64,000 nt of DNA. It comes from Eurosta solidaginis (taxonomy: Eukaryota > Arthropoda > Insecta > Diptera > Tephritidae). Numbering within the stretch: the stretch's first letter is position 1; every line of letters begins with the position of its first letter. The translations under genes were made by a program, and so were the position numbers. The notes beneath the pieces were generated by a model that saw only the letters and a program-made list of their open reading frames with translations, did no database searches and was not told where the DNA came from. Below, piece by piece: positions 53,459-64,000 of this stretch. Location of the stretch: contig NC_090320.1 of assembly GCF_040869045.1 (NCBI RefSeq), positions 238,576,978 through 238,640,977 of the forward strand, in the 5' to 3' direction.

Positions 53459-54145
53459 TTAATCAATCAGAGTATCTACAAAATTCAGAATATCAGGATC
53501 AGTTACATTTATATAAAGTCTCGGATTTGCATTGCGCTCCAAATTAATTCCCACCGCACAAAGTTGTCCACCCACGACTCCCGCTGCTCCAGCATGTCCT
53601 TCCCACAAATCTCCGTTAACTTTTGCACAATACATATTTTTTCCTACAGGGTAATCCCTACATTCACCTGGTGCTACTATAGTTACGCCATATGTTACGA
53701 GTGTATGTCGTTGTTGTCCTACTGTATTTAGAGGCCTTTCTCTAATTTCCATTTTTGTGCCCAGCCGACGTTCTTTTCTGTAAAGTGGTATTGTTTTCAT
53801 TCCTTCAGCACTTGTAAATGCTTCATCCAGTTCAATTGCAACTATATCATATATGTTGCTTCTGTTATCTAAACAATTATTTGGATAAGATGCATCCTCC
53901 ACTTTGCGAAATGGTTCGCATAAACGTTTTGCACTACCTGAAACGTGCATTTTCTTTATATCTAAATCGTCAATGCATACCGCAGCTGTGATCACTATTT
54001 TCATAGAGACTAATGAGCCACTGCATGAATACGATACTTTTTCATAATATATATGTACCAAATAATCGCCAGGTTGCGAATTTATATTGGTCAAAAGACC
54101 GCTTAGTACGATAACCAGGAATGCGATATGATTGTGGAAACTCAT
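53459..54145 (-). CDS. Secreted serine-protease homologue, catalytically dead (228 residues)
   Basis: An intact single-exon gene of the chymotrypsin (S1) fold. Residues 1-24 form a signal peptide (MSFHNHIAFLVIVLSGLL then TNINSQP), so the product should be secreted. The strand before the active-site His is recognisable as CSGSLVSMKIVITAAVCID, with Val in place of the catalytic His of TAAHC. The Asp region is IYDIVAIEL, with Asp retained. The Ser region is GDLWEGHAGAAGVVGGQLCAVG, where GDSGGP has become GHAGAA with Ala for the catalytic Ser. It therefore cannot cleave peptides and would act by binding, as other insect serine-protease homologues do. There is no IVGG activation site, and the length is slightly short for the family. 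I chose the ATG at 54145 because it begins the signal peptide and follows a TATA box by ~70 bases; an upstream in-frame ATG at 54271 lies before the TATA box. A partial copy lies at 35306-35431. Substrate or partner unknown. Confidence 0.85.
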   Translation of the reverse strand: MSFHNHIAFLVIVLSGLLTNINSQPGDYLVHIYYEKVSYSCSGSLVSMKIVITAAVCIDDLDIKKMHVSGSAKRLCEPFRKVEDASYPNNCLDNRSNIYDIVAIELDEAFTSAEGMKTIPLYRKERRLGTKMEIRERPLNTVGQQRHTLVTYGVTIVAPGECRDYPVGKNMYCAKVNGDLWEGHAGAAGVVGGQLCAVGINLERNANPRLYINVTDPDILNFVDTLID

Positions 54146-54215
54146 TTTACTTCCTAACGTTTTCCGCTGATCGTTAAATATAAAGCGACTAAAGCAAGAA
54201 AAGTTTTGTGGGCGC

Positions 54216-54225
54216 TTTTTATATA
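54216..54225 (-). promoter_or_regulatory. TATA box of the protease homologue gene
   Basis: TATATAAAAAG on the minus strand, about 70 bases upstream of the start codon, predicting a short leader. It is absent from the duplicate at 35490-35510. Confidence 0.6.
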
Positions 54226-55514
54226 CTGTAGTGAAGCTTGTTTTTTTTTTAATTTCCGGGTGCAAGTGCACGGTAAGAAATCTGAGCCTAAATTTTTATC
54301 CATTAATCGGTTTAAACACTTTTTGAAACATTTCGCTATTGAATTGGAAACCTCTCAATTTAATATTGTCTCTTTTAATTTTATCCAATTTCAATTTAAG
54401 ACCTATTTATGCAATAATTTTAATATATTAAAATTGTTTTCAAATAAAACCAAAAAAGTTTAAAAAAATCCAAAAATTCAAACTTGTAGTCACTTTTGGG
54501 TTTAACACAAAAGAGAAGGTTTCCAAAATCTAAAAATAGAAACTGGAATATAAACGTCTGGTTTTAAAAATTATCCTTAGAGTTAAAATTTGGTGCTGAA
54601 AATTCAAAAAATAAAAAATTTATGTGTAAAAAGTGCTGCAAGTTATCGAATCTTTTTCAAAAAATTTTGTTATACATGTAAAGTGTTATGAAAAGATTTC
54701 TTACACAGTAGGTAGAGCAACGCTGCAGGAAAAATCTCTATTTCAAAAGTGCTGCGTTTCTAGTACATTCGGAACCTCTACTAGTTCGGCCTCCATATCT
54801 TTAACATTCTTCCAACGGGCGAATTTAACATGGCGATGTCCTACTTTGTTTGAGTTGCATTAACTTTTCAATAGTTCCGAACTAGATATTATATTCCACT
54901 TTGGAACTAGTTGTTTTATTGGAACTATTTCGGTAGTTCGAAATTAGTGTTGAAATGATAGCTTACTTGCTTTCTTGGTACTATTTCGTTGGTTCCGGAC
55001 CGAAGAGAAATTGTAAATGCTGCTTTTAGTACGATATTAGAGAATTTATCGATACCTCCGAGCCAGTGGGAAAGTTTGGGAAAAGAAATCATACTCACGG
55101 TCGAAGTTAATTAAAGCTCGTAGCAGTTTTTTGTAGATAACATATTACTCAAATTAAATATGAAAAGTACGAACCAAAGCTGTAGATTTTATAACTGGGT
55201 ATAAACTTGTTAGCACCGAACTTGTAGGTACTTATTTGGCAATTTAGGTCTAGTTTCGAACCAGAAATGTGTATCACTAGTTACAGACTGAAAGGTTCTC
55301 AGGGAACCGCCCACTATTTTGTTTTTTTATAACTTTAAGTGTAGACTTCTCCAGTTTCAAATTGAGCCCCAATTCTATGCATTCACTTTCAGGAAGACCG
55401 TTCTAATCTATATTTAAACAATATTTGGGTTGATCATATATCCAAAATGTTTCAGATTTTGGCTCAAATTTTTACCGTGTGCCAGCCAAAATCTCAAATG
55501 ACTTATTGATAAAA

Positions 55515-55875
55515 AGTGGCGGCCGTGGTGTGGTGGGAGCGTGCTTCGCATACCACACCGAAGGTCCTAAGTTCAAGTGCCGGCCACAGCAAAATCAAAA
55601 ATTCAGAACAAGTTTTTCAATTTGAAAAAAATATGTCCAAGCGCGGTCGCCCCTCGGCAATGATTTGGCATACGAGTACACTCCAAACGTATTTCTACTA
55701 TGAAAAGCTTTTCATTGAAGTTGCATCTTCCTTGCATCAGCTTCCCTTTGGAATCGGCATAAAACAAATAGTTCCCAACTGCCAATTTGTAGGGGAAATC
55801 AAAAGGGAGCAAGACGCAAATTCGAAGAGAAGTTCGGCCTAAATCTTCTTGGAGATAAATCGCGCCAAGCAATAA
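55515..55875 (+). repeat. Degenerate SINE inside duplicate copy C
   Basis: Head GTGGCGGCCGTGGTGTGGTG, body landmark TTTGGAATCGGCATAAAA, end GAAGAGAAGTTCGGCC. Same position in the duplicate as in copies A and B. Confidence 0.8.
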
Positions 55876-56335
55876 TTATTATTTTTTTTTTCTTTTTCAT
55901 TTTTTATGGTTAATTCGTCAAGCGTAATACAAATTCTTAATCAGTTAAACAAATAGCTTTGGGTCTACCAAAATAACAAACTCAAGGTTGTTATGTTTAT
56001 TCAAGCGAACTGAAATAAATCGCGCCAAGCACTAGTTATTTTTTTTTCTTTTCCATTTTTTATGATTAATGCGTCAAGCGTAATACAAATTCTTAATCAG
56101 TTAAACAAATAGCTTTTGTTCTACCAAAATAACAAATTGAAAGTTGTTATGTTTATTCCTACGAAATGGAATTAGTGCGTATATTCTATTACTTTTAATA
56201 GGAAAATTTAATTGCGCTTAGTTATTAGTTTCTATATTTGTACATCTGAATTGTGGTATTAAGTGCAAATAGGTTAAGTGATACGTGTACATTATGACCG
56301 TATTTTTAACCCTTTCACGCATATGGGATGTAGAG

Positions 56336-57728
56336 TCAATTGTATTTAATAATTATATTGTTATTTATACTTTGTATTATAATACTATAGATATTTGTTT
56401 AAAAATAGTATTATCGAATTTTTAATTTTAAATCTTGATAAATGAATTCCAAAAATTTTCATTTTGCTGTAAATTTTCGATAAAATAAAAACATAATTTT
56501 AGGCGTGTTGCTTTAAATATATAATAGTTGTTTCAACCACTACACTGGAGATCCATCGTTAGTGCATCCGAATTTTCTTATCGACACCACTCGTTCTTTT
56601 CCTACGCGAAATTACCGGCTATCTGGTGAAATTTTACATGTTTATGCAAAAAAAGCATGACATAAAATCATTAGAAATATACAAATTTCAACCAGTGAGA
56701 GCGTTAGCGAATTGGAAATTGCTCCAAAAAGTTTCTAGAAGGTGTTATAAAAGTGCAACTAATTCGCTTCTTTATCGTTGTCGTTGTCACAGTGATCATA
56801 AACGCCATTACGATCAAGATCACCCAAATACCACAAAGTCAACAGTAACATCAGTGCTAAGAACTGTTACAAATTTATCAGATTCACTTATAAAATACGC
56901 TACGCAACAAAAAAGAATATAAAGGTTCAAGCGCTCTACTTAAGAAGCACTGTTATCAGAGCAGTGCCTCTACCAGTATATTAGTATCTTCGACTAATAC
57001 AAACATAATAGTTGCATCTGTCGAAACAGAAGTAGTTTCTATATCGTGTCATATTAATTATAGTGATTGAGTTGCACAGCGAACACGTTCAAAAACACAT
57101 AACACAGAAGGCGCCCACAATTTTGATCGAGGTGCATCTAATCGTAACAACAGACATTCATTCCAGTTTACATCGGTCAAAAAGCATACGCACCGAATAT
57201 AGCTTAAACAAAGGCAAAACTAACAACAATAATAAACGAAATACATGTAACAAGCGAATACAAGTCCATCATCTGTATCAAAAAGAAAAGCAAGATCGAA
57301 AATCAAATACAACAACAACATTATCAAGAGTCGGCAACTTCAAACATTATGAAACCAACAACAATAACTACAGCTATAGATTATGATTTATATAATTTGG
57401 TGAGCTGTGTCATTTATTATATCTAATAATATATATGTATATATACATACCTATATAGAATATTTGATATATTAATATTATATAAGTACTTTATTAAATT
57501 TAAATGTTTCATATTTTCAAATGTGAACTCCCTTCTCCGATTTTAAATGTTTAGTAATTTTGTGCTAATTTATTTTCGCAATTGAGATGAGATTTTGTTT
57601 TTGATTTTGTTCTGAAAGTAAATAAACAATTTATTTCATATTTCTTCATCAAATATTTTACTAATTTCTTTGTGCGAACATTGTCAAATAACTTTAGTTT
57701 AATATAAATACTCGTATTTTTCTTCATA
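56336..57728. other. AT-rich leader of the second gypsy element, no gene
   Basis: The element's Gag starts at 57729. The sequence ACCACTACACTGGAGATCC near 56540 could mark the boundary between a 5' LTR and the primer site, but without the matching 3' LTR this cannot be confirmed. Frames at 56626-56922 and 57063-57386 are low-complexity (Asn, Thr, Lys-rich) and unsupported. Confidence 0.35.
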
Positions 57729-58672
57729 ATGTATCGTACTCCGCAACGCGGCACAAGTAAACCTACACACACACATAATAATAACGATTCCCTTATTGAT
57801 TTGGATAATAATGAAGGCAAGTTACCAAATCCTTATGTTAATCAGAATACGAATGAAATTTTTGCGACATCTGTTAAATTGCTCTAATTTTGTACTAATT
57901 GCCCTGAAGCACGGTTCATCCATGCTGAAATGCAGTTTAGTCGAAAGAATATTACTCAAGAAGGGAAAAAATATGAATATGTTATAACTGCACTTCCGCA
58001 GGATGTAATTATGAAAATTCTTGATTTTATTCAAAATCCCCCTGAAAATAACAAATTTTCTGCATTAAAGCAAATTTTAATTGAACGGCACTCATTAAGT
58101 GAGAATGCCAAGTTAGATCGAGTGTTATCCGATTCGGAAATGGGAGATCGCAAACCTTCTGAATTTTATCGGTCTCTAGTGCTACTCTCTGAAAACAATT
58201 TTAGCAAGGAAATTCTTAAAAAGCTTTGGATGAGGAAGTTACCAAAAAATGTATGTGTTATTCTTGGTAGTTCGAATTCGACCGAAATAAGTATGATAAT
58301 AAGTGAATTAGTTAAATTAGCTGATAATATTTGGGAAGTTTTTAATAAAAATGAAATAGCTTCAATTATCAATTTTCCAAATTCTAAAAGCGAAAATGCA
58401 ATTATTTCAAATTTGGTTCAAACAACTAACATTATTTGAAAAATTTTGAAAAATTATCATTAGAGATCAGTGAAATTAAAAATCAAATGAGTCAAAATTT
58501 TTCGAGGTCCCGATCTTTTAGTAGGAATCGTTTGAGAAGTCCCTCTAGATATCGATCAAAGTATCGTGACAACCCAAATTGGCTCTGTAAGTATCATTAT
58601 AAGTTCGGTAATCAAGTTTTGAAGTGCGAACAACCATACGTTTTTAAAAATAACAATGGTTCGACAAACTAA
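57729..58672 (+). pseudogene. Gypsy Gag (DUF7041-like) with degenerate zinc finger
   Basis: The ATG at 57729 begins MYRTPQRGTSKPTHTH, with a frameshift near 57885. From 57930 the Gag core reads MQFSRKNITQEGKKYEYVIT, ALPQDVIMKILDFI, LKQILIERHSLSENAKLDRV, GDRKPSEFYRSLVLLSE and LWMRKLPKNVCVIL. This is the conserved N-terminal Gag domain of a large group of animal Ty3/gypsy elements. After a stop near 58437 there is an SR-rich stretch (SRSRSFSRNRLRSPSRYRSK) and the CHCC-type cluster CKYHYKFGNQVLKCEQP. The frame is broken at least twice. Confidence 0.75.
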
Positions 58673-58699
58673 AGTATTCCGTTGTTGCAGCAACGAACA

Positions 58700-59872
58700 A
58701 CGGGAACTTAGATATTTCAACTCGTCGCTTATTTGTATTTTACAGAGAAAACAAATTGAATTTTTTAATAGATAGTGGAGCAGAAATTTCAGTGCTTCCG
58801 GTTTCAGAATATTCATGTTCGAAAAAGTCATCACATATTATTTTAACGGCAGCTAACTGTTCAACGATTTCTACATACGGTAAAACTTTTAAATATAAAT
58901 TTAAGACTACGTTGCGAATTTCCGTTCACGTTTTTAATGGCGGATATAGCCAAACCAATTATCGGTGCTGATTTTTTGTGTAAATATGGTCTCTTAGTTG
59001 CTATTAAACGCAAACGCTTAGTAGATCCGGTTACAAGTCTTCCAGTTAACACAATTTCATGTGTTTGTAACGTTACGCTACCAAAGGTTTTCGCTGTTGA
59101 TAACAAATTTGCAAAGTTATTGAAAGAATTTCCTTCTCTATTTTCTAAACCTGATTATTCACAGCCAGTTAGACATACAACAGTTGACAGAGTCGTAACT
59201 GAAGGAAATTTGCCATTTTCTAAAGGTGTTTAGACCCTATTTAGTAAATTCAAAGTAGCTAAAACTGAATTCGATTTTTTAGTAAAAACAGAAATATTTA
59301 GGCCTTCCAATTCAGCGGTAGCATATCCACTGCATCTTGCACCCAAGAAGGAATTAAATGACTGGCTTCCTTGTGGAGATTTTCGAAGATTAATCGTTGT
59401 AACCGTCCAAGATCATTATCCTCTCCCCATGTTCATGACTTCAACATGAATCTCAGAAATAAGAAAGTATTTTCGAAGCTAGATTTGGTACGAGCTTATC
59501 AACAAATTCCAACGGCAGAAGAAGATATCTATAAAATTGCAATCACTACCCCTTTGGGCATGTTTGAATTTGTACGAATGCCTTTCGGGCTTAGAAACAC
59601 CGCGGAAACTTTGTTTTTACATAGATTGATGATCTCTTAGTGGCAAGCGAAAATGAGGAACAACATTTCAAAGATCTTCGCGTACTATTCCAGCGCCTCA
59701 CAGAGTCCGGTTTAAATATAAAACCAAGTAAATGTACTTTTGGCGTTACAAATGCTGACCTTTTAGGATATAATATTTCTGAAAGGGGAATTAGGCCCTC
59801 GGAAGAAAAAGTTTTAGCTATTCGAAATTTTGATCGTCCAAAATGTATTAGCAGGCACAAAAATTTATTTGT
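58700..59872 (+). pseudogene. Gypsy protease and N-terminal half of RT
   Basis: The retropepsin is seen as LNFLIDSGAEISVLPVSE (catalytic DSG), followed after a frameshift near 58940 by DIAKPIIGADFLCKYGLLV. The RT begins with VKTEIFRPSNSAVAYPLHLA, PKKELNDWLPCGDFRRL, YPLPM and VFSKLDLVRAYQQIP, then TPLGMFEFVRMPFGLRN. The YIDD catalytic site is disrupted by a two-base insertion near 59625, after which DLLVASENEEQHFKDLR, GLNIKPSKCTFGV and ADLLGYNISERGIRPSEEKV complete the palm. Similarity ends at IRNFDRP (about 59840), shortly before the SINE. Confidence 0.82.
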
Positions 59873-59886
59873 ATGGTCAATTATTA

Positions 59887-60260
59887 AAAAAAAAAATAAT
59901 AAAATAAATAAATGTAAGGCGCGATAACCTCCGAAGATATCTAAGGCCGAGCTTCTCTTCCAATTTGCGCCGTGCTCCTCTTGATTTTCCCTACAAATTG
60001 GCCAGACGGGACCTACATGTTTTATGCCGACACCGAACGGCATCTGCAAGGCAGACGAGGTTTCATAGAAAGCCTTTTATGGCAGAAATACACCCGGAGC
60101 GTTTGCCAAACACTGACGAGGGGCGACCCCGCTTAGACAAATTTTCGTCTAATTGAAAAACCTTATTTCTAAAATTTTGATGGTGCTTTGTCCGGGTGTG
60201 AACCCAGGGCATACGGTGTGGTAGGTGGAGCACGCTACCATCACAGCACGGTGGCCGCCA
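59887..60260 (-). mobile_element. tRNA-derived SINE, full length, second copy
   Basis: Flanked by the 14-bp duplication ATGGTCAATTATTA at 59873-59886 and 60261-60274. Same head (GGTAGCGTGCTCCACC) and TTTA tail as the copy at 12108. Inserted just past the RT remnant. Confidence 0.9.
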
Positions 60261-60329
60261 ATGGTCAATTATTACCATCGATATAAACAAAATTAGCAGA
60301 GCTTACGACAGTTACTTGCTATGTACATT

Positions 60330-60460
60330 AGCCCGGGGTGTGAACCCAGGTCATACGGTGTGGTAGGCAGAGCACGCTACCATCACACCACGGTGGCCTC
60401 CAATGGTCAATTATTACCATCGATATATATCAAAATTAGCAGAGTTTACAGTTATCTATG
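60330..60460 (-). repeat. Partial duplicate of the SINE head plus its flank
   Basis: 60330-60402 repeats the SINE head (GCCCGGGGTGTGAACCCAGG to CACGGTGGCC). 60403-60460 repeats the flanking DNA (CAATGGTCAATTATTACCAT, AAAATTAGCAGAG) that follows the first copy at 60259-60310. It is therefore a local duplication and not a separate insertion. Confidence 0.8.
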
Positions 60461-60479
60461 ATTTAATTAATAGGACAAA

Positions 60480-62050
60480 TAAGAGGCGAGACAAGATTTT
60501 AATTTGGGACGATACATCCAGCGCCTGATCAAGAGTTCTGACCGCCTTGGGCTAATAATCAGGACGCACCCCCATCATGTAAAAAAGATGAGAGGCAGGC
60601 ATCATATAAGTGAAAAGTTTTTGCGTTTGCAAATCTTTCTACAATTTTTTCAAATTTGCTCTAACTCATTTCCTTTGCTTCTAATAAATTCACTATCATC
60701 TATTTCATGCAATTTCCATAAGAAACCAAACTTTGTGTTTACTGTATTATAAATAATTTGCCGGTTTTGTAAGTGCACCTTAAGGCAATCAATCGCTGCA
60801 TAATAATTATCAATGATGAAAGATCGCTTCCCTTCTAACTCATCGGTATAGAGGATGACAAGTACGATGGAGAACCTCTGCCTTTTTGTTCAAATCTCAC
60901 CAAACGTTCAGCCATGAAAGGATCAAATTTAGATATAAGCTCAATACATCCAAGAAAATTCCCGTTTCGTGCAGATCCAATAAATTCATTTTGACCGTGA
61001 AATGGAAGCCCACGATAAGCTTAAAACTTAATTGTTTCTTTACGCGTACTAATACATTTCGCTAAGAAGTTTTCTTCATTATATTGTTTGAATATTTGCG
61101 TATCCAATCGTTGTAAAAGTTTTCCTCTACATACATATTGTACCAAACATTTACGATGATCCGGAGAATTGTCGTGATCAGTTATTAAGTTAGAATTTTC
61201 CAATCATTAAATCCAGTTTTGGCAAATACGGATGTTCCTCCATATAATTGGCAAGCACCACAAAACACACAACCTGTGGATTCTGAGTATACTAACCAGC
61301 TTCTCTTCACAATTTCGCCATTAAAAAGCTTTACCTCAAACATATTTTTCTACAGAAATATTTTTCGATCTTTATACTGTCCTTCCGATCTAGAAAAATC
61401 TAATTCTTCGTTTTTGCAATCCATTATTAACATTATAATCTCGTAATTCATTGTTTTCTCGCAACAGTGCAGGGTCACTTGGCGCCATAAAGACCTTTTC
61501 TTCTCTAACAATATCGTTTTCGTTGTAGATCGTTGGCGTCGCTACTATAGGGCTAGTGTTAGACGGAGAATGAACAAACTGCAGTAGAGGGACAAGGGAA
61601 AGAAAATTTTGGCGATAGTGCAATATTCGTCACCATTTCGTTCCTTTCTGCAGAGCTCGTAAAAGATGTTTCTAGTTTACGAGTACGTTTTAAAATGTTT
61701 TCTATCTTCCTTTCCTTTTCTTTTGCTTGTTTCCTGTATTCTGCTTCACTCTGCATTTTTGCTATCGAACTACTCTCGTTACTGCGCATGGTCTTAAAAA
61801 CACACAATCATTAAGGGAAGGACAATAAATATCAATCAACAAAAACGAATATACGCGAGCGCGTGATATGACGGACGAGACGAACGACGACTAATGAAAA
61901 AGATAACACAAATAAATGAAGCGCGGCAACAAAGTATATAAACTTTATAAAATTTAAATACCGGGGATTCCCCGCACGTCGTTGATGTGTTTCATTGTGC
62001 GCGGCAAGCAGCGCTGTTGCCACCTCACTCACACGATCGACTGCTGACCG
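60480..62050 (-). pseudogene. hAT-like transposase (TTF finger, DUF4371; ZMYM1-like), degraded
   Basis: On the minus strand, starting near 61792: a coiled charged N-terminus (EYRKQAKEKERKIENILKR), VREEKVFMAPSDPALL, then a TTF-type zinc finger as SWLVYSESTGCVFCGACQLY and FAKTGFNDWK (61300-61195), NNSPDHRKCLVQYV, LDTQIFKQYNEENFL, and the DUF4371 block AYRGLPFHGQNEF, SARNGNFLGCIELISKFDPF (61025-60910). Then ETYYAAIDCLK-like and FGFLWKLHEID from the C-terminal region. The centre of the catalytic domain is deleted and several frameshifts and stops occur. Domain order is that of ZMYM1-like hAT-derived transposases. It invaded the gypsy element. Terminal repeats were not found. Confidence 0.65.
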
Positions 62051-62214
62051 ATTCGAGTGACTAGCCAGCGCGTTTTTTTAAATTTCAAAATTTATAGTTA
62101 AAATCAGACACTCCCAAACTTTTTCAGTTTACAGCGCATTTGGTTTTAATGTTTTTTCTCGGTTTATTTTAAATATGTAGGGTATATGTAATTAAACTAG
62201 ATTTACAGTACTTA

Positions 62215-63303
62215 CGAAGATGCGATTTCAAGGACACCGAAATGTTGTACCTGACACATTATCTCGTGCGTTTGAAGTAGAAGCCATTAATAATTCAGAT
62301 TTTTACAAAGTGAACAACAACAAGACAGTGAATTAGGCAAACTTACCTCGGAACAAATTGAAACTAATAAAAATTCCTGTTCTTTACTTTAATATATGGT
62401 GTTAATTGTCAGGAAAAAATCTTAGGCCTTTCATTCCAAACAATTTAAGAAAAAAAAATATTGATATGTGGCATAGGATTTCACATCTTGGTAGTAGAGC
62501 TACACGTCGTTTGATAGTTAAGAAATATTTTTGGCCCAAAATGAATAAAGACATCAATATTTGGTCCAAAGAATATATAAGTTGTTAAAAATCGAAAGTA
62601 CATCGTCATACAAAATCTCCAGTTATTAAAATTCCAATTCCAAAAACTAGATTTTAACACATTCATTTAGATATTGTCGGACCCTTGCCAAAGAATATAT
62701 AAGTTGTCAAAAATCGAAAGTACATCGTCATACAAAATCTCCAGTTATTAAAATTTCAATTCCAAAAACTAGATTTGAACACATTCATTTAGACATTGTC
62801 GGACCCTTTCCTGTTTCGAAGGGAAATCGTTACATATTAACTATAATTGATAGATTTACACGTTGGACATAGGCATTCGCAATAAGAGATATTTCTGCAG
62901 TTACGTTTGTAAGTACATTTTTTAAGGAATATATTTAACGCTTTGGGGTTCCATTGGAAATAACAACGGATCAGGGCTCCCAGTTGACTTCAAACTTTTT
63001 CTCAGAATTAATGACACTTCTTGGAAGTCATCATATAACGACTTCTCCCTATCATCCCCAAGCTAACGGTATGGTAGAATGCTTCCATAGGCAGCTTAAA
63101 TCTTCAATAATGCCTAGGAATGGATCCAGGGATTGGTATGAAGAGTTACCAATAGTGCTTATGGGTTTGTGATCGATTTTTATGGAAGATATTTGGGCAA
63201 CACCAAAAAGACTACCTGGTGATTTGTTTGTTTCAATTACAGAGAATATCACTTCAGCGGATGCTTTAAGTAGTTTGCGTGAACATTTTAAAAAGGATCA
63301 GGT
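62215..63303 (+). pseudogene. Gypsy RNase H end and integrase, with 122-bp duplication
   Basis: GHRNVVPDTLSRAFEVEA (about 62232) ends RNase H. The integrase zinc region follows as MWHRISHLGSRATRRLIVKK and YFWPKMNKDI with C-x-x-K. Then the core: FEHIHLDIVGPFP (first Asp), LEITTDQGSQLTSNFFSEL (second Asp), YHPQANGMVECFHRQLKSS (Glu), all at expected spacing. The segment before the first Asp is duplicated in tandem (62566-62687 and 62688-62809, 122 bp), which shifts the frame. Stops occur near 62587, 62660, 62868 and 63170. Nonfunctional. Confidence 0.85.
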
Positions 63304-63509
63304 GTTGATATAGCGCTGTTGTTGCTTTGTTGTTTTTGGCGTCCATTTGATGTTCGTATAATCTCGATACTAATGCCCTTTTCGTTGTGCCTATGTAACT
63401 CTTATTGCAGGTATTGTTGTCGTTGCTTTGCTGTCCCTTATCTATCTTTTGTTTTTGTGAAGATTCTACTATTAGTGTATTATGCGGTATATGGGCAAAA
63501 TCATTGCAC
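63304..63509 (-). pseudogene. Penelope GIY-YIG endonuclease fragment
   Basis: On the minus strand: VCNDFAHIPHNTLIVESSQK, then NKSYIGTTKRALVSRLYEHQ and KATTALYQHL. YIGTTKR-L--RL-EH is the GIY-YIG domain signature with the conserved Arg and the following helix. Only ~70 residues remain. It is joined on the left to the gypsy integrase and on the right to a family E element. Confidence 0.7.
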
Positions 63510-64000
63510 ACAGAGTATATTAACTTTGATTGGATAACGGTTGGTTGTACAGGTATAAAGGAATCGAGATAGATATAGACTTCCATATATCATATTCATC
63601 AGTATCGAAAAAAAATTTGATTGAGCCATGTCCTTCCGTCCGTCCGCCCGTCCGGTAACACGATAACTTGAGTAAATATTGAGATATCTTCACCAAATTT
63701 GAATATTTAGTAAATAATAAACCTAGAATGTTGAAATTTAACCTGTAGCCTGATACTGAGTCTTGATAAAAGTTTGGAAACATTTTTTTTAAATGGGCGT
63801 GGCACCGCCCACTTGTGATAAAATCAATTTTACAAATATTATTAATCATAAATCAAAAATCGTTATACTTAACGCAACAAAATTCGACAGAGAGGTTGCC
63901 TTTACTATGAGGAATGCTTTGAAGAAAAATTAACACAATCGGTTAAGACCACGCCACTTTTATATAAAAGATTTTTAAAAGGGTCGTGGACGAATAAAAT
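63510..64000 (-). mobile_element. Family E element (E9), runs off the window
   Basis: CACAGAGTATATTAACTTTG, GGATAACGGTTGGTTGTACA, CATGTCCTTCCGTCCGTCC and GGGCGTGGCACCGCCCA in the order seen in E3 and E7 (minus orientation). No gene. Confidence 0.75.

Larger units (their letters stand above)
54146..56335. repeat. Segmental duplicate, copy C: upstream region of the protease homologue
   Basis: Matches copy B (35432-36700) from the start codon outward, and copy A (8819-9145, 12557-13505) from about 54830 on. It includes a degenerate SINE at 55515-55875 and a local tandem duplication (about 55857-56015 repeated at 56016-56160, landmarks AATCAGTTAAACAAATAGCT and CGCGCCAAGCA). Confidence 0.8.
57729..63303 (+). 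mobile_element. Decayed Ty3/gypsy element, invaded by a SINE and a hAT-like element
   Basis: Gag, protease and the first half of RT occupy 57729-59872; the end of RNase H and the integrase occupy 62215-63303. The DNA between holds a SINE (59887-60260), a partial SINE repeat and a hAT-like element (60480-62050), and about 270 codons of RT and RNase H are missing. Both LTRs are outside what can be recognised. The 3' end is cut by a Penelope fragment. Confidence 0.75.

Noticed and set aside
54146..54271. N-terminal extension of the protease homologue from an upstream ATG
   Set aside because: The extension precedes the TATA box and has no signal-peptide character. The internal ATG at 54145 begins a good signal peptide.
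57063..57386. Asn/Thr-rich 107-codon frame upstream of gypsy Gag
   Set aside because: Low-complexity, unlike any Gag motif; the Gag domain starts further down.

Overview
The window is AT-rich eukaryotic DNA from an insect, most likely a higher fly such as a tephritid. That placement is an inference from the mix of repeats: a BEL/Pao element of fly type, LOA- and RTE-like LINEs, Penelope-like elements, a tRNA-derived SINE with a TTTA-type tail, Helitrons, and ZMYM-like hAT remnants. Transposable elements and satellites cover almost everything. I support only one ordinary host gene, an intronless secreted serine-protease homologue at 53459-54145 (minus strand).

Layout. 1-8108: the 3' end of a Ty3/gypsy element whose 3' LTR is split by a complete, young BEL/Pao element (757-7512, target duplication CTGAG). 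8110-8737: hAT-like remnant. 8819-13505: copy A of a segmental duplicate, interrupted by a Helitron (9146-12556) that carries a second Helitron, a 129-bp satellite, a helicase remnant and a SINE. 13831-17745: three abutting members of a satellite-bearing family called here family E. 17853-20475: RTE-like LINE. 20476-22522: Penelope 3' end fused to family E. 22521-29910: 437-bp satellite split by a 4-kb family E element. 29911-33270: Penelope RT piece, two more family E pieces, and a LINE RNase H piece. 33643-34490: hexanucleotide repeat. 35306-36700: duplicate copy B with a broken protease start. 36852-38790: satellite element S. 38828-47816: Penelope plus family E, interrupted by a full-length but dead LOA-type LINE (41648-47180). 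47817-48193: large palindromic MITE. 48350-52105: second S element, interrupted by a BED-finger hAT. 52352-53175: hAT end plus a short Helitron. 53308-56335: the protease gene and duplicate copy C. 57729-63303: decayed Ty3/gypsy element invaded by a SINE and a hAT-like element. 63304-64000: Penelope endonuclease piece and another family E element.

Three results matter most. First, the family E insertion in the 437-bp satellite can be compared with intact neighbouring monomers. It shows no long target duplication and has subterminal inverted repeats, a terminal hairpin and a satellite core, which resembles Helentron/DINE-1 architecture. Second, the ~130-bp satellite in family E is recognisably related to the 129-bp satellite inside a canonical Helitron in the same window. 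Third, the upstream region of the protease gene exists in three dispersed copies, one still carrying the first 41 codons as a broken gene.

The DNA has the character of heterochromatin or a transposon graveyard with several recent insertions. No metabolic pathway or operon can be reconstructed. The relations among features are nesting, duplication and shared sequence.
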